NCBI RefSeq assembly: GCF_004124275.1 | Contig: NZ_CP027218.1 | Span: forward strand, 422,001-486,000 | DNA: 64,000 bases | Origin: Pseudomonas sp. DTU12.3 | GTDB taxonomy: Bacteria; Pseudomonadota; Gammaproteobacteria; Pseudomonadales; Pseudomonadaceae | Direction of reading: 5' to 3' | In this document: one piece after another, positions 52,887 through 63,034 of the stretch | Position numbering within the stretch: position 1 is the stretch's first letter | Layout of the letters: every line of letters begins with the position of its first letter | Translations under genes and position numbers: made by a program | Notes under the pieces: model-generated | What the model was told of the DNA's origin: nothing | Database searches by the model: none | The model's input: only the letters and a program-made list of their open reading frames with translations

Positions 52887-53564
52887 ATGCAAATGCGTTC
52901 GCGGCTGATGAGCGGCCAGTGGTTCAGTCATCTGCCGGTGTCCTTTCAGGATAGTCTGCTGGCAGCGGCCCGGGAGCGGCGGCTGACGGCGGGGCAACGG
53001 TTGTTCCAGCGCGGTGATGCGCCTTGCGGTTTGTACGCGGTGCTTGATGGCGCCGTGCGCATCGGTGCGGTCAGCGAGCAGGGCAAGGAGGCGTTATTGA
53101 GCCTGGTGGAGGCGCCGCACTGGTTTGGCGAAATCTGTCTGTTCGATGGTCAGCCGCGCACCCATGACGCCTATGCCGTCGGGCCGTGCACCCTGCTGAA
53201 TATTCCGCAGGCGACGCTGCTGAAACTGCTCGACGAACAGCCGGTGTACTGGCGGCATCTGGCGCTGCTGATGAGCCACAAACTGCGCCTGACCTTTATC
53301 AACCTCGAACAACTAAGCCTGCTGCCAGCGCCGGCACGCCTGGCCCATCGTTTGCTGATGATCGCCGAAGGCTACGGCGAATTCGATGCGCCGCGCCGGG
53401 TGCTGCAACTGCCGCAGGAGCAACTGGCGTCGATGCTGTCGCTGTCACGGCAGACCACCAACCAGATTCTCAAGGATTTTCAGGGCCAAGGGATTATCGG
53501 GCTCGGGTACGGCGAAATCGAAATCCTCGACGCCACGCGCTTACGCGCCTTGGCCACGATCTAA
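52887..53564 (+). CDS. Crp/Fnr-family transcription regulator
   Basis: The 225-residue regulator has a cyclic-nucleotide-binding-type beta-roll (residues ~25-125: LFQRGDAPCGLYAVLDGAVRIG; PHWFGEICLFDGQPRTHDA), the long dimer helix, and a C-terminal Crp-type HTH (LPQEQLASMLSLSRQTTNQILKDFQGQGII). No Fnr cysteine cluster is seen, so it is not an oxygen sensor of that class; the effector is unknown. AGGAG precedes the ATG at 52887. It lies divergent to the Mpo1-like gene, a possible target. A terminator-like inverted repeat (53570-53614) follows. Confidence 0.9.
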   Translation: MQMRSRLMSGQWFSHLPVSFQDSLLAAARERRLTAGQRLFQRGDAPCGLYAVLDGAVRIGAVSEQGKEALLSLVEAPHWFGEICLFDGQPRTHDAYAVGPCTLLNIPQATLLKLLDEQPVYWRHLALLMSHKLRLTFINLEQLSLLPAPARLAHRLLMIAEGYGEFDAPRRVLQLPQEQLASMLSLSRQTTNQILKDFQGQGIIGLGYGEIEILDATRLRALATI

Positions 53565-53569
53565 AAACT

Positions 53570-53614
53570 CACACCGATCCCCTGTTGGAACTGGCCCCTG
53601 TGGGGATTGGTGTG
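53570..53614. terminator. Possible bidirectional hairpin between convergent genes
   Basis: CACACCGATCCCC (53570-53582) and GGGGATTGGTGTG (53602-53614) form a 13-bp stem with one mismatch. No long T-run, so the terminator assignment is tentative. Confidence 0.45.
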
Positions 53615-53618
53615 GGGA

Positions 53619-54029
53619 TCAGGAACCGCGATAGGTCGAGAAGCCGTACGGGCTGAGCAGCAGCGGGATGTGGTAATGCTGATCGGTCTGTTTTACCTCG
53701 AAAATCACCGGGATCTCCGGGAAGAACGTGTCGTGCCTGATCTTCTTGAAGTACTCGCCGGTCTTGAACACCACGCGGTATTCGCCCGCCTCAAAAGGCT
53801 GCTTGGCCGGGAATAGTTCGGCAATCCGCCCTTGTTCATTGGTTGTGCCCTGAGCCAACGGCTGCCAGTTCTGGCCGACGTGTTTCTCCAGCGTCACGTC
53901 GATGCCCGGCGACGGCAGGCCGTTTTCCAGATTGAGCACGTGCACGCTCAAGGGGTTTCCAGCGGCCAGCGCCAGGCTTGAGAAAGCACTCAGGCCGAGC
54001 GCGGCGAAAGTCATGCGCAAAGTATTCAT
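53619..54029 (-). CDS. hiuH: Periplasmic 5-hydroxyisourate hydrolase (HIUase)
   Basis: The 136-residue protein has a Sec signal (residues 1-22, cleaved near LALAAGN) and the transthyretin-like HIUase fold. VHVLNLENGLPSPGIDVTLE, then HIPLLLSPYGFSTYRGS at the C-terminus: the terminal YRGS is diagnostic, and the conserved H and R of the active site are in VHVLN and KIRHD. It hydrolyses 5-hydroxyisourate on the way from urate to allantoin, here in the periplasm like E. coli HiuH. The GlcG-like gene lies 12 bp upstream, so they form an operon divergent from a two-component system. Confidence 0.95.
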   Translation of the reverse strand: MNTLRMTFAALGLSAFSSLALAAGNPLSVHVLNLENGLPSPGIDVTLEKHVGQNWQPLAQGTTNEQGRIAELFPAKQPFEAGEYRVVFKTGEYFKKIRHDTFFPEIPVIFEVKQTDQHYHIPLLLSPYGFSTYRGS

Positions 54030-54041
54030 CGATGCATCTCT

Positions 54042-54527
54042 TTATTGGGAACGGGTGGTGGCCAGACCGGTTTTCTCGGCAGCCTTGAGCGCACAGTTTT
54101 CGTCTTGTTCACCGCCCCCGGAACCGGCCACGCCCATGGCGCCAACCAGCTCAGAGCCGAGGAACAGCGGAATTCCGCCACCGAGCAACAGCAACTCGTC
54201 GAGGGTGTTGAGGTTGGCGGTTTCCGGGTTGTTGCGGGCACGTTCGGCAAACAGCCGGGTCGCGGTTTTCGTCGACAGCGCGGTGTACGCCTTGCGTTGG
54301 CTGGCGGCGGTGTTGTGCGGGCCGACACCGTCGCCGCGCAAGGTCACCAGCAGGTTGCCGCCACGGTCGAGCACCGACACGGTGCCGGTGCAATTGCTCA
54401 TTGCCGTGTTGGCCAGCAGTTGCGCGGTTTTCAGGTCGAGGTCGGCATGGCGCGGCAGTTCAGGGCTTGCGAACACGCTGGCGCTGAGGCTGACGGCCAG
54501 GCTGGCGACAAGGTATTTGACGGTCAT
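54042..54527 (-). CDS. Periplasmic GlcG/HbpS-family protein
   Basis: The 161-residue protein has a Sec signal (cleaved near SVFAS) and the GlcG/HbpS alpha-beta fold: VSVLDRGGNLLVTLRGDGVGP, KAYTALSTKTATRLFAERA, LLLLGGGIPLFLGSELVGAMGVAGSGGGEQDENCA. Family members bind haem (HbpS) or are linked to glycolate and oxidative metabolism. It is co-transcribed with hiuH and faces the HprRS-like system, where oxidative stress is the expected input. Confidence 0.85.
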   Translation of the reverse strand: MTVKYLVASLAVSLSASVFASPELPRHADLDLKTAQLLANTAMSNCTGTVSVLDRGGNLLVTLRGDGVGPHNTAASQRKAYTALSTKTATRLFAERARNNPETANLNTLDELLLLGGGIPLFLGSELVGAMGVAGSGGGEQDENCALKAAEKTGLATTRSQ

Positions 54528-54593
54528 GGACAGGCTCCAAAAGCTAAGGTCGCCACCTTAATCGCCGGTCTTCGTCAGAACCTCGTCAGTCTG

Positions 54594-54609
54594 ATTACAA
54601 GTTTGTAAT
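54594..54609. promoter_or_regulatory. Candidate HprR/CusR-type box (ATTACAAGTTTGTAAT)
   Basis: A perfect palindrome ACAA-N2-TTGT extended by ATT/AAT, 66 bp upstream of the glcG/hiuH operon start and 53 bp before the response-regulator start. CusR and HprR recognise ACAA-N2-TTGT-type sites in E. coli. Confidence 0.65.
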
Positions 54610-54662
54610 GGGCAACGCCGCCGAAGGCGCCTAGCCTGTGTGCCTGTCAATCGAGGTGTGCC

Positions 54663-55343
54663 ATGCGTTTGCTGGTCGTAGAAGATGAAGCCAAAACCGC
54701 GAATTTCCTCGCCAAAGGCCTGGGCGAATCGGGTTTTGCCGTGGACGTGGCGCTCAATGGTCTCGATGGCCGTTACTTCATCGAGCAGCAGGAATACGAC
54801 CTGATCATCCTCGACGTGATGCTCCCCGGCCTCAACGGCTGGCAGTTGCTGCAACTGATCCGCCAGCGCAGCGCTACGCCGGTGTTGTTCCTGACGGCCA
54901 AGGACGCCATTGAAGACCGCGTACGCGGCCTCGAACTGGGTGCCGACGACTATCTGCTGAAACCCTTCGCCTTCGCCGAACTGCTCGCGCGCGTGCGCAC
55001 ATTGCTGCGCCGTGGGCCGATGCGCGAAGCCGAGTCGTACAGCATCGCCGATCTGGAAATCGACGTGCTGCGCCGTCGCGTCAGTCGCGGTGGTCAGCGC
55101 ATTTCCCTGACCAATAAAGAGTTCGCCCTGCTGCAACTGCTCGCTAGTCGCCAGGGCGAAGTGCTGTCGCGCACGTTGATCGCCTCGCAGGTGTGGAACC
55201 TGAATTTCGACAGCGACACCAACATGGTCGAAGTCGCAGTGCGCCGTCTGCGCGCGAAAGTCGATGATCCGTACATGCCGAAACTGATCCATACCGTGCG
55301 CGGCGTCGGTTATCAGCTGGAAGCTCCCGACGATGCGCTCTAG
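54663..55343 (+). CDS. OmpR-family response regulator, HprR/CopR-like
   Basis: The 226-residue regulator has a receiver domain with phosphoacceptor D51 ([13 protein letters not shown]), K101-like lysine in YLLKPFAF, and an OmpR-type winged helix ([44 protein letters not shown]). Heavy-metal/HprR-type regulators look like this. The position beside hiuH mirrors E. coli, where hiuH adjoins hprRS (yedWV), a peroxide/hypochlorite-responsive system. Its start is 8 bp after a GAGG motif. It overlaps the kinase gene by 11 bp. Confidence 0.9.
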   Translation: MRLLVVEDEAKTANFLAKGLGESGFAVDVALNGLDGRYFIEQQEYDLIILDVMLPGLNGWQLLQLIRQRSATPVLFLTAKDAIEDRVRGLELGADDYLLKPFAFAELLARVRTLLRRGPMREAESYSIADLEIDVLRRRVSRGGQRISLTNKEFALLQLLASRQGEVLSRTLIASQVWNLNFDSDTNMVEVAVRRLRAKVDDPYMPKLIHTVRGVGYQLEAPDDAL

Positions 55344-56721
55344 GTCGATCGCCTGGCGCCTGGCGCTGGCGTTCGCACTGGTCTGCGCGTTGGTGCTGAG
55401 CGCGATTGGCGTATTTCTCTACCGTTCGCTCGCGTCGGAAATCGCCTATCGCGACGACCTCGCGTTGCTCGGTCGACTGGAGCAAGTGCGCGCCTTGCTC
55501 GCCGACAGCGATAGCTTGGGCGCTTTGCAGGCACGGCCACGGCTGTATCAGAACATGCTTGGCAATCTCGACAGTCTGCTGCTGGTGCTGCGTGCCGACG
55601 GTTCAAGCGTGATCGCGATCAATCCCCGTCAACGCGATTTGCCTGCGCTGAACGCCATCCCCCGCGAGCACACGCCACAGCGTTCCGATGTACTCACGTG
55701 GCAAGCGCCGGACGGTGCTGAACTGGCGCTGTTGTCCGGCGCAGCGCAAGGGCCGAACGGCGAGCCGCTGACGGTGATCGCCGGCAAAGTGCTGAGTGAG
55801 CGCGAGCAGATGCTCGGCAGCTATCGCATGCGCTTGTACCTGTCGGTTGGACTGGGCGCGTTGCTCGCTTTTGCCTTGGGCCTGCTGTTACTGCGGCGGG
55901 GCCTACAACCGTTGCGGCAGTTGAGCGAAGCGGTGCGCGGCATCGATCTGCGCAGCCTCGATCAACGCTTGCCCGCCAATGGCACGCCTGTCGAACTGCT
56001 CGAACCGGTGCAGGCGCTCAACGGCATGCTCGCGCGGCTGGACGACAGCGTGCAGCGCCTGTCGCAGTTCTCCGCTGACCTCGCCCACGAGATTCGTACG
56101 CCGTTGCACACCTTGCTCGCCAGCAACGGCCAGGCACTGAATCATCCGCGCAGCACGGCGGAGTATCAGGAAGTTCTGGCTTCGAATATGGAAGAGTTTG
56201 AACGGCTCAAGCGCATGGCGGAAAACCTGATGTTTCTCGCTCGTGCAGAACAGGCTGAGCGCGCGCTTAATCTGCAAACGCTGGATTTGCATAGCGTTGG
56301 TAGCGAGTTGTGTGATTATTTTGAAGCGTTGGCCGATGACCGCGATCTGCGGCTGGACAATCGACTGCTCGGTGAATTGCTGGCCGATCAGCAACTGTTG
56401 CAGCGAGCGCTTGGCAATCTATTGGCCAATGCCGTGCGTCACGCTGATCGCGGATCGGTGATCAGCTTGCGTCGTCGCGACGAGCCAGGTGAGTGCTGGT
56501 TGCAGGTTCACAACCATGGCCAGGCGATTGCGCCGGAGCATTTGGGCAAGTTGTTCGACCGTTTCTACCGTGTCGATCCTTCACGGGCAGAGCCGGGGGA
56601 TTCGGGTGGGTTGGGGTTAGCGATCGTGCAGTCGATCATGCAATTGCATGGGGGGCAGGTTCGGGTCAGCAGTGATGCTGACGGCACCGGTTTTGAACTG
56701 GGATTTATGGTTAGCAAGTGA
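55333..56721 (+). CDS. Heavy-metal-type sensor histidine kinase, HprS/CopS-like
   Basis: The 462-residue kinase has an N-terminal helix ([21 protein letters not shown]), a ~130-residue periplasmic sensor region, a second helix ([18 protein letters not shown]), a HAMP linker, the H-box [17 protein letters not shown] (phosphorylated H252), and the ATP-binding domain with N-box [10 protein letters not shown] and G1 box [14 protein letters not shown]. This is the architecture of heavy-metal/HprS sensors. No Cys- or His-rich metal motif is obvious. The window gives no direct evidence of the ligand. Confidence 0.9.
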   Translation: MRSRSIAWRLALAFALVCALVLSAIGVFLYRSLASEIAYRDDLALLGRLEQVRALLADSDSLGALQARPRLYQNMLGNLDSLLLVLRADGSSVIAINPRQRDLPALNAIPREHTPQRSDVLTWQAPDGAELALLSGAAQGPNGEPLTVIAGKVLSEREQMLGSYRMRLYLSVGLGALLAFALGLLLLRRGLQPLRQLSEAVRGIDLRSLDQRLPANGTPVELLEPVQALNGMLARLDDSVQRLSQFSADLAHEIRTPLHTLLASNGQALNHPRSTAEYQEVLASNMEEFERLKRMAENLMFLARAEQAERALNLQTLDLHSVGSELCDYFEALADDRDLRLDNRLLGELLADQQLLQRALGNLLANAVRHADRGSVISLRRRDEPGECWLQVHNHGQAIAPEHLGKLFDRFYRVDPSRAEPGDSGGLGLAIVQSIMQLHGGQVRVSSDADGTGFELGFMVSK

Positions 56722-56766
56722 CTACTTCTTGATCACTCGTAATTAGGCTAATCTTGTTGGACGAGT

Positions 56767-56782
56767 GCATCAAATGCGATGC
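56767..56782. promoter_or_regulatory. HipB operator candidate O1 (GCATCAAATGCGATGC)
   Basis: GCATC-N6-GATGC palindrome, paired with O2 at 56806. The two sites are inverted copies within a 19-bp inverted repeat (56767-56785 / 56803-56821). Confidence 0.8.
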
Positions 56783-56805
56783 AAAACAAGCAAATATCTC
56801 AATTT

Positions 56806-56821
56806 GCATCGTATTTGATGC
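56806..56821. promoter_or_regulatory. HipB operator candidate O2 (GCATCGTATTTGATGC)
   Basis: GCATC-N6-GATGC, one base different from the inverted O1, ending 10 bp before hipB. E. coli HipB uses TATCC-N8-GGATA pairs; this resembles that layout with other half-sites. Confidence 0.8.
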
Positions 56822-56831
56822 GGGAAATTAC

Positions 56832-57080
56832 ATGGAACAGCTTGGCGAATTGATCAAAGCCCTGCGCAAGGCGAACAAAATGACCCAACAGGCATTGGCT
56901 CAGCAATACGGAATGAGCCGCTCGACGATCTCGGGGATAGAAAACAACACCATTGCGGAAATCGGCCTGCGCAAAGTCGAAGCGATCCTCAACGGGTTTG
57001 GCTATGAGCTGACTGCGGCTCCACGGCAGGCTCGCCGCCCGACACTCGATACGCTGCAAAAGGTCAGCTTCCATGACTGA
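56832..57080 (+). CDS. HipB-like antitoxin and autorepressor (HTH XRE)
   Basis: The 82-residue protein is an XRE-type helix-turn-helix: LIKALRKANKMTQQALAQQYGMSRSTISGIENNTI with recognition helix SRSTISGIENN, then GLRKVEAILNGFGYELT. It overlaps the hipA gene by 8 bp and should neutralise HipA and repress via the palindromes just upstream. A longer frame from 56754 would begin inside the operator region and lacks a ribosome-binding site; the ATG at 56832 is chosen (GGGAA upstream). Confidence 0.92.
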   Translation: MEQLGELIKALRKANKMTQQALAQQYGMSRSTISGIENNTIAEIGLRKVEAILNGFGYELTAAPRQARRPTLDTLQKVSFHD

Positions 57081-58296
57081 GTCATCGGATCGATTAAACG
57101 TCAGTGTCGGCGGACAAGCGGTGGGAACGTTGGCGCACGGGCAAGATCGAGTCGACAGCGTCTTCAATTACCGCGAAGAAGGCAGTGCCGAGAATGCCGT
57201 GTCACTGACAATGCCGTCCCGGTTGGAAAGTTATGGTTGGGAGCATGGCATTCATCCGGTTTTCGAGATGAACCTGCCCGAAGGCGCGCTTCGTGATGAG
57301 CTGGTCCGGCGTTTCAGCAAAGCGGTTCGCGGCTTCGATGACTTTGCATTGCTGGCCATTGTCGGCCCCTATCAGCTCGGTCGATTATCCATTGCCGGCG
57401 CATCGATGACGGATCGCCCGCCTGAAACGTCGCTTGCCGATCTGCTGGTACACGATGGTGCGCAAGACTTGTTCGAGGATCTGTTGCAAACCTATGGCCA
57501 GTATTCCGGGGTATCAGGAGTGCAGCCCAAAGTACTGGTGCGTGACAGTGCGGCTGCGATTGATCGCCTGACTCATCGGGGATCCACTCACCTGGTTAAA
57601 GCTTTTCGCGCCGATGAATATCCGCAGTTGGCAACCAACGAATACTTTTGCATGCGTGCTGCGCAACACAGCGGGCTTGAGGTGCCGCAGTTTGAGCTGA
57701 GCGAACATGGCAAGTTTCTGGTTATCGAGCGCTTTGACCTGAGCGCTACAGGCTACCTCGGTTTTGAGGACTTTTGCGTGCTCAACGGTTGGCCCTCGAA
57801 AGCCAAATACGACGGCTCTTACGAAGGCGCGGCCCGGCAGATCAAAGCATTTGTTTCGCCTGCATTGCTCAATCAGGCGCTGGAAGCATTTTTCAAAATT
57901 GTGGCTTTGTCCGCAGGCTTGAAAAACGGCGATGCACATCTAAAAAACTTCGGTGTGTTGTACGAAGACTGTGGCGAGAAATCGACAATCAGACTCGCGC
58001 CCGCATACGACATCATCACCACGTCGGTCTACATAAAGCACGACAGCATGGCGTTGCTCTTGGGTGGCTCGAAGGCTTGGCCCAAGCACAAAATGCTGGT
58101 GCGTTTTGGCCGGACGGTCTGCAACCTGACTGAGGCGCGTTGCAGTGAATTACTGCTGCAAGTTGCTAACGGCATGCTGGTGGCGATGGGCGAAATGGCG
58201 GAGTACAGCGCAACTCATCCAGCTTTCGCCGAGATGGGGGCTGCCATGATCGAACAATGGTCGTCCGGTATGGAGCGAAGTCTGGCTAAAGGCTGA
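57073..58296 (+). CDS. HipA-family serine/threonine kinase toxin
   Basis: The 407-residue protein shows HipA signatures: the Gly-rich loop YSGVSGVQPKVLVRD (~residues 145-160), the ATP-binding lysine in HLVKAF, the catalytic loop LKNGDAHLKNFGVLYED (~285), and the metal aspartate in LAPAYDIITTSVY. E. coli HipA phosphorylates glutamyl-tRNA synthetase, causing persistence. The N-terminal ~100 residues are a typical HipA beta domain. It follows hipB by overlap and ends 3 bp before a convergent AraC gene. Confidence 0.93.
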   Translation: MTESSDRLNVSVGGQAVGTLAHGQDRVDSVFNYREEGSAENAVSLTMPSRLESYGWEHGIHPVFEMNLPEGALRDELVRRFSKAVRGFDDFALLAIVGPYQLGRLSIAGASMTDRPPETSLADLLVHDGAQDLFEDLLQTYGQYSGVSGVQPKVLVRDSAAAIDRLTHRGSTHLVKAFRADEYPQLATNEYFCMRAAQHSGLEVPQFELSEHGKFLVIERFDLSATGYLGFEDFCVLNGWPSKAKYDGSYEGAARQIKAFVSPALLNQALEAFFKIVALSAGLKNGDAHLKNFGVLYEDCGEKSTIRLAPAYDIITTSVYIKHDSMALLLGGSKAWPKHKMLVRFGRTVCNLTEARCSELLLQVANGMLVAMGEMAEYSATHPAFAEMGAAMIEQWSSGMERSLAKG

Positions 58297-58299
58297 CGA

Positions 58300-59304
58300 T
58301 CAGCGCAAGCCATCCCGAAACTGCCCCGGCGTCAGCCCCGTCCAGCGCTTGAACGCGCGGCTGAAGCTGCTGGTATCAGCGAACCCCAGCAGATAACTCA
58401 CCTCACTCAGCGAACACTGCGGATCGCGCAGGTGCAGCAGCGCCAGATTCTCGCGGCTCTCGTTCAACAAGGTATCAAAGCGACAACCCTCATCCGCCAG
58501 ATGCCTTTGCAAGCTGCGCAAACTCAGGTGCAGCGCCTGGGCAATCCGTTCAGCACTTGGCTCACCTTCCGGCAATTGTTCTTCAATGGCATCGCGCACT
58601 TTGCGCTCCCAGGTCAGCGGTTTGAGCTGGGCCATCGTGCGTTTGAGCACGGCTTCATTGTGCTCGGCGAGTTCCGGGTTGGCGTCGTCGAGGTGGCTGT
58701 CGAAGTCGGCGAGGGCGAACTCCAGGCGATCCTCGGCACAGCCGAAATGCACCGGGGCGCGGAAGACTTTGTGCCATTGGTGCGCGTCGGCCGGTTCCGG
58801 GCGGCGCAGATAAACGGCCAGCGGCGCGTAATCGCGGCCGAGGCGATTGCGGCAGGTGCGCACATAGATTGCGGCGAACGCATCGATGGCTTCGAAGGCC
58901 GGCGCCGGATTGCCTGACGGAATTTTCAGACGAAATTGATAGCGATCATCGCTACGACTCAGCTCCAGTTCCAGCGCATCGCTGACCACCGGGTGATAAC
59001 GCACGATACGTTCAAACACTTCCCGCAAACTGCCGCTGGCGACCAGCGCATATCCGAGCGCATGAAAGGTGGTCGGGCTGACAAAGCGCGACACCCGCAG
59101 ACCAATCGCCGGGTCGCCGCTGACCTGCACGGCGATTTCCCACAGGCGGGTAGTGCCGGACAGTGGATAGCGCGCGTTGGGGTCGTCCATCAAGTGCGGA
59201 TCGAGCCCGGCCTGTTGGCACAGGGCAATGCTGTCCAGTCCCAGCGCGTCGAGTTGCTTGCGCAAGGCACGGGTCCAGCTGGCGAGGGAGGTCGGTTCCT
59301 TCAT
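58300..59304 (-). CDS. AraC-family regulator (OruR/ArgR-type N-terminus)
   Basis: The 334-residue protein has an N-terminal ~200-residue domain typical of the AraC subgroup with PF12625-type arabinose-binding-like region (LRKQLDALGLDSIALCQQAGLDPHLMDDPNARYPLS; SPTTFHALGYALVASGSLREV). The C-terminal pair of HTHs reads IAQALHLSLRSLQRHLADEG and LSEVSYLLGFADTSSFSRAFKRWTGLTPGQF. It runs divergently from the fatty-acid desaturase gene (100-bp gap), a likely target. The effector is unknown. Confidence 0.92.
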   Translation of the reverse strand: MKEPTSLASWTRALRKQLDALGLDSIALCQQAGLDPHLMDDPNARYPLSGTTRLWEIAVQVSGDPAIGLRVSRFVSPTTFHALGYALVASGSLREVFERIVRYHPVVSDALELELSRSDDRYQFRLKIPSGNPAPAFEAIDAFAAIYVRTCRNRLGRDYAPLAVYLRRPEPADAHQWHKVFRAPVHFGCAEDRLEFALADFDSHLDDANPELAEHNEAVLKRTMAQLKPLTWERKVRDAIEEQLPEGEPSAERIAQALHLSLRSLQRHLADEGCRFDTLLNESRENLALLHLRDPQCSLSEVSYLLGFADTSSFSRAFKRWTGLTPGQFRDGLR

Positions 59305-59404
59305 GCTGATTGGCGCTTCCGGTCAACAGGTTGGCGTTCTCGGCTACCGTAAGTGAAGCCTTGGCGAGGCACGATGCGAACATCATAAACCCGAGGATGG
59401 AAGC

Positions 59405-60478
59405 ATGGACGGTACTTCTGCAAGTCTCCAGCGACACAATGCGGCTCAGCGATCAGCGCATATTCGCGAAGTGGTGCTGGCCAAAGGCGTCGAATTGCGC
59501 GAGCGCTACCCGATTCTCAAGCATCAGGACGCGTTGGGCGCGGGGATTTTGGCCTTTGCCCTGATCGGGATGATCGGCTCGGCGGCGCTGTACATCAGCG
59601 GCCACATGGCGTGGTGGGTGTGCCTGTTGCTGAACGCATTTTTCGCTTCGCTGACCCATGAGCTGGAGCATGACCTGATCCACAGCATGTATTTCCGTAA
59701 GCAGCGCGTGCCGCACAATTTGATGATGGGCCTGGTGTGGCTGGCGCGGCCGAGCACGATCAATCCATGGATTCGTCGGCATCTGCACCTCAATCACCAC
59801 AAGGTCTCCGGCACCGAAACCGACATGGAAGAGCGCGCGATCACCAACGGCGAGCCGTGGGGTTTTGCACGGTTGCTGATGGTCGGCGACAACGTGATGT
59901 CGGCGTTTATCCGCATGCTCCGAGCCAAGACCTGGGCGCACAAGTCCAGCATCATCAAACGCACGTTGAAGGTCTACGCGCCGCTGGCGCTGGTGCATTG
60001 GGGCGCTTGGTATGTGTTCCTGGGCTTCCATGCGGCCAATGGCGTTGCGTATCTGCTGGGCGCGCCGATTGAATGGTCAGCGACGACGTTGTCGGTGATG
60101 CAGGTGATCGATATAGCTGCCGTGGTGATCATCGGCCCGAACGTGTTGCGTACGTTCTGCCTGCACTTCATCAGCTCGAACATGCATTACTACGGGGACG
60201 TTGAACTGGGTAACGTGTTGCAGCAGTGTCAGGTGCTGAACCCTTGGTGGTTGTGGCCGTTGCAGGCGTTCTGTTTCAACTTTGGCAGCAGTCACGGGAT
60301 TCATCATTTTGTGGTGAAGGAGCCGTTTTACATCCGCCAGATGACCGTGCCGGTGGCGCATAAGGTGATGCGCGAGATGGGCGTGCGGTTTAATGATTTC
60401 GGCACGTTTGGGCGGGCGAACCGGTTTGTTCGTCGGGATGAGGTGGTGAGTAAAGAGGTGCGTACAGCCCAGGCTTGA
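59405..60478 (+). CDS. Membrane fatty-acid desaturase / alkane-hydroxylase superfamily protein
   Basis: The 357-residue protein has a histidine-box set of the FA-desaturase superfamily: HELEHDLIH (~residues 79-87), HLHLNHH (~122-128), and SSHGIHHFVV (near residue 302), and membrane helices LAFALIGMIGSAALYISGH and WVCLLLNAFFASL. Di-iron desaturation or hydroxylation of an acyl substrate is likely; the exact reaction is not. It is divergent to the AraC-type regulator. The family B palindrome at 60500 follows. Confidence 0.85.
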   Translation: MDGTSASLQRHNAAQRSAHIREVVLAKGVELRERYPILKHQDALGAGILAFALIGMIGSAALYISGHMAWWVCLLLNAFFASLTHELEHDLIHSMYFRKQRVPHNLMMGLVWLARPSTINPWIRRHLHLNHHKVSGTETDMEERAITNGEPWGFARLLMVGDNVMSAFIRMLRAKTWAHKSSIIKRTLKVYAPLALVHWGAWYVFLGFHAANGVAYLLGAPIEWSATTLSVMQVIDIAAVVIIGPNVLRTFCLHFISSNMHYYGDVELGNVLQQCQVLNPWWLWPLQAFCFNFGSSHGIHHFVVKEPFYIRQMTVPVAHKVMREMGVRFNDFGTFGRANRFVRRDEVVSKEVRTAQA

Positions 60479-60499
60479 TGGGTTGTTTTTAAAGGACTC

Positions 60500-60576
60500 T
60501 TCGCGAGCAAGCCCGCTCCCACATTGGATCTGTGATCGACACAAATCCCCTGTGAGAGCGGGCTTGCTCGCGAAGG
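60500..60576. repeat. Interspersed palindrome, family B, copy 3
   Basis: TCGCGAGCAAGCCCGCTC and its complement around a 34-bp spacer, between convergent genes. Confidence 0.9.
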
Positions 60577-60593
60577 CGTCAGATCAGCCAACA

Positions 60594-63030
<2,437 letters not shown>

Positions 63031-63034
<4 letters not shown>

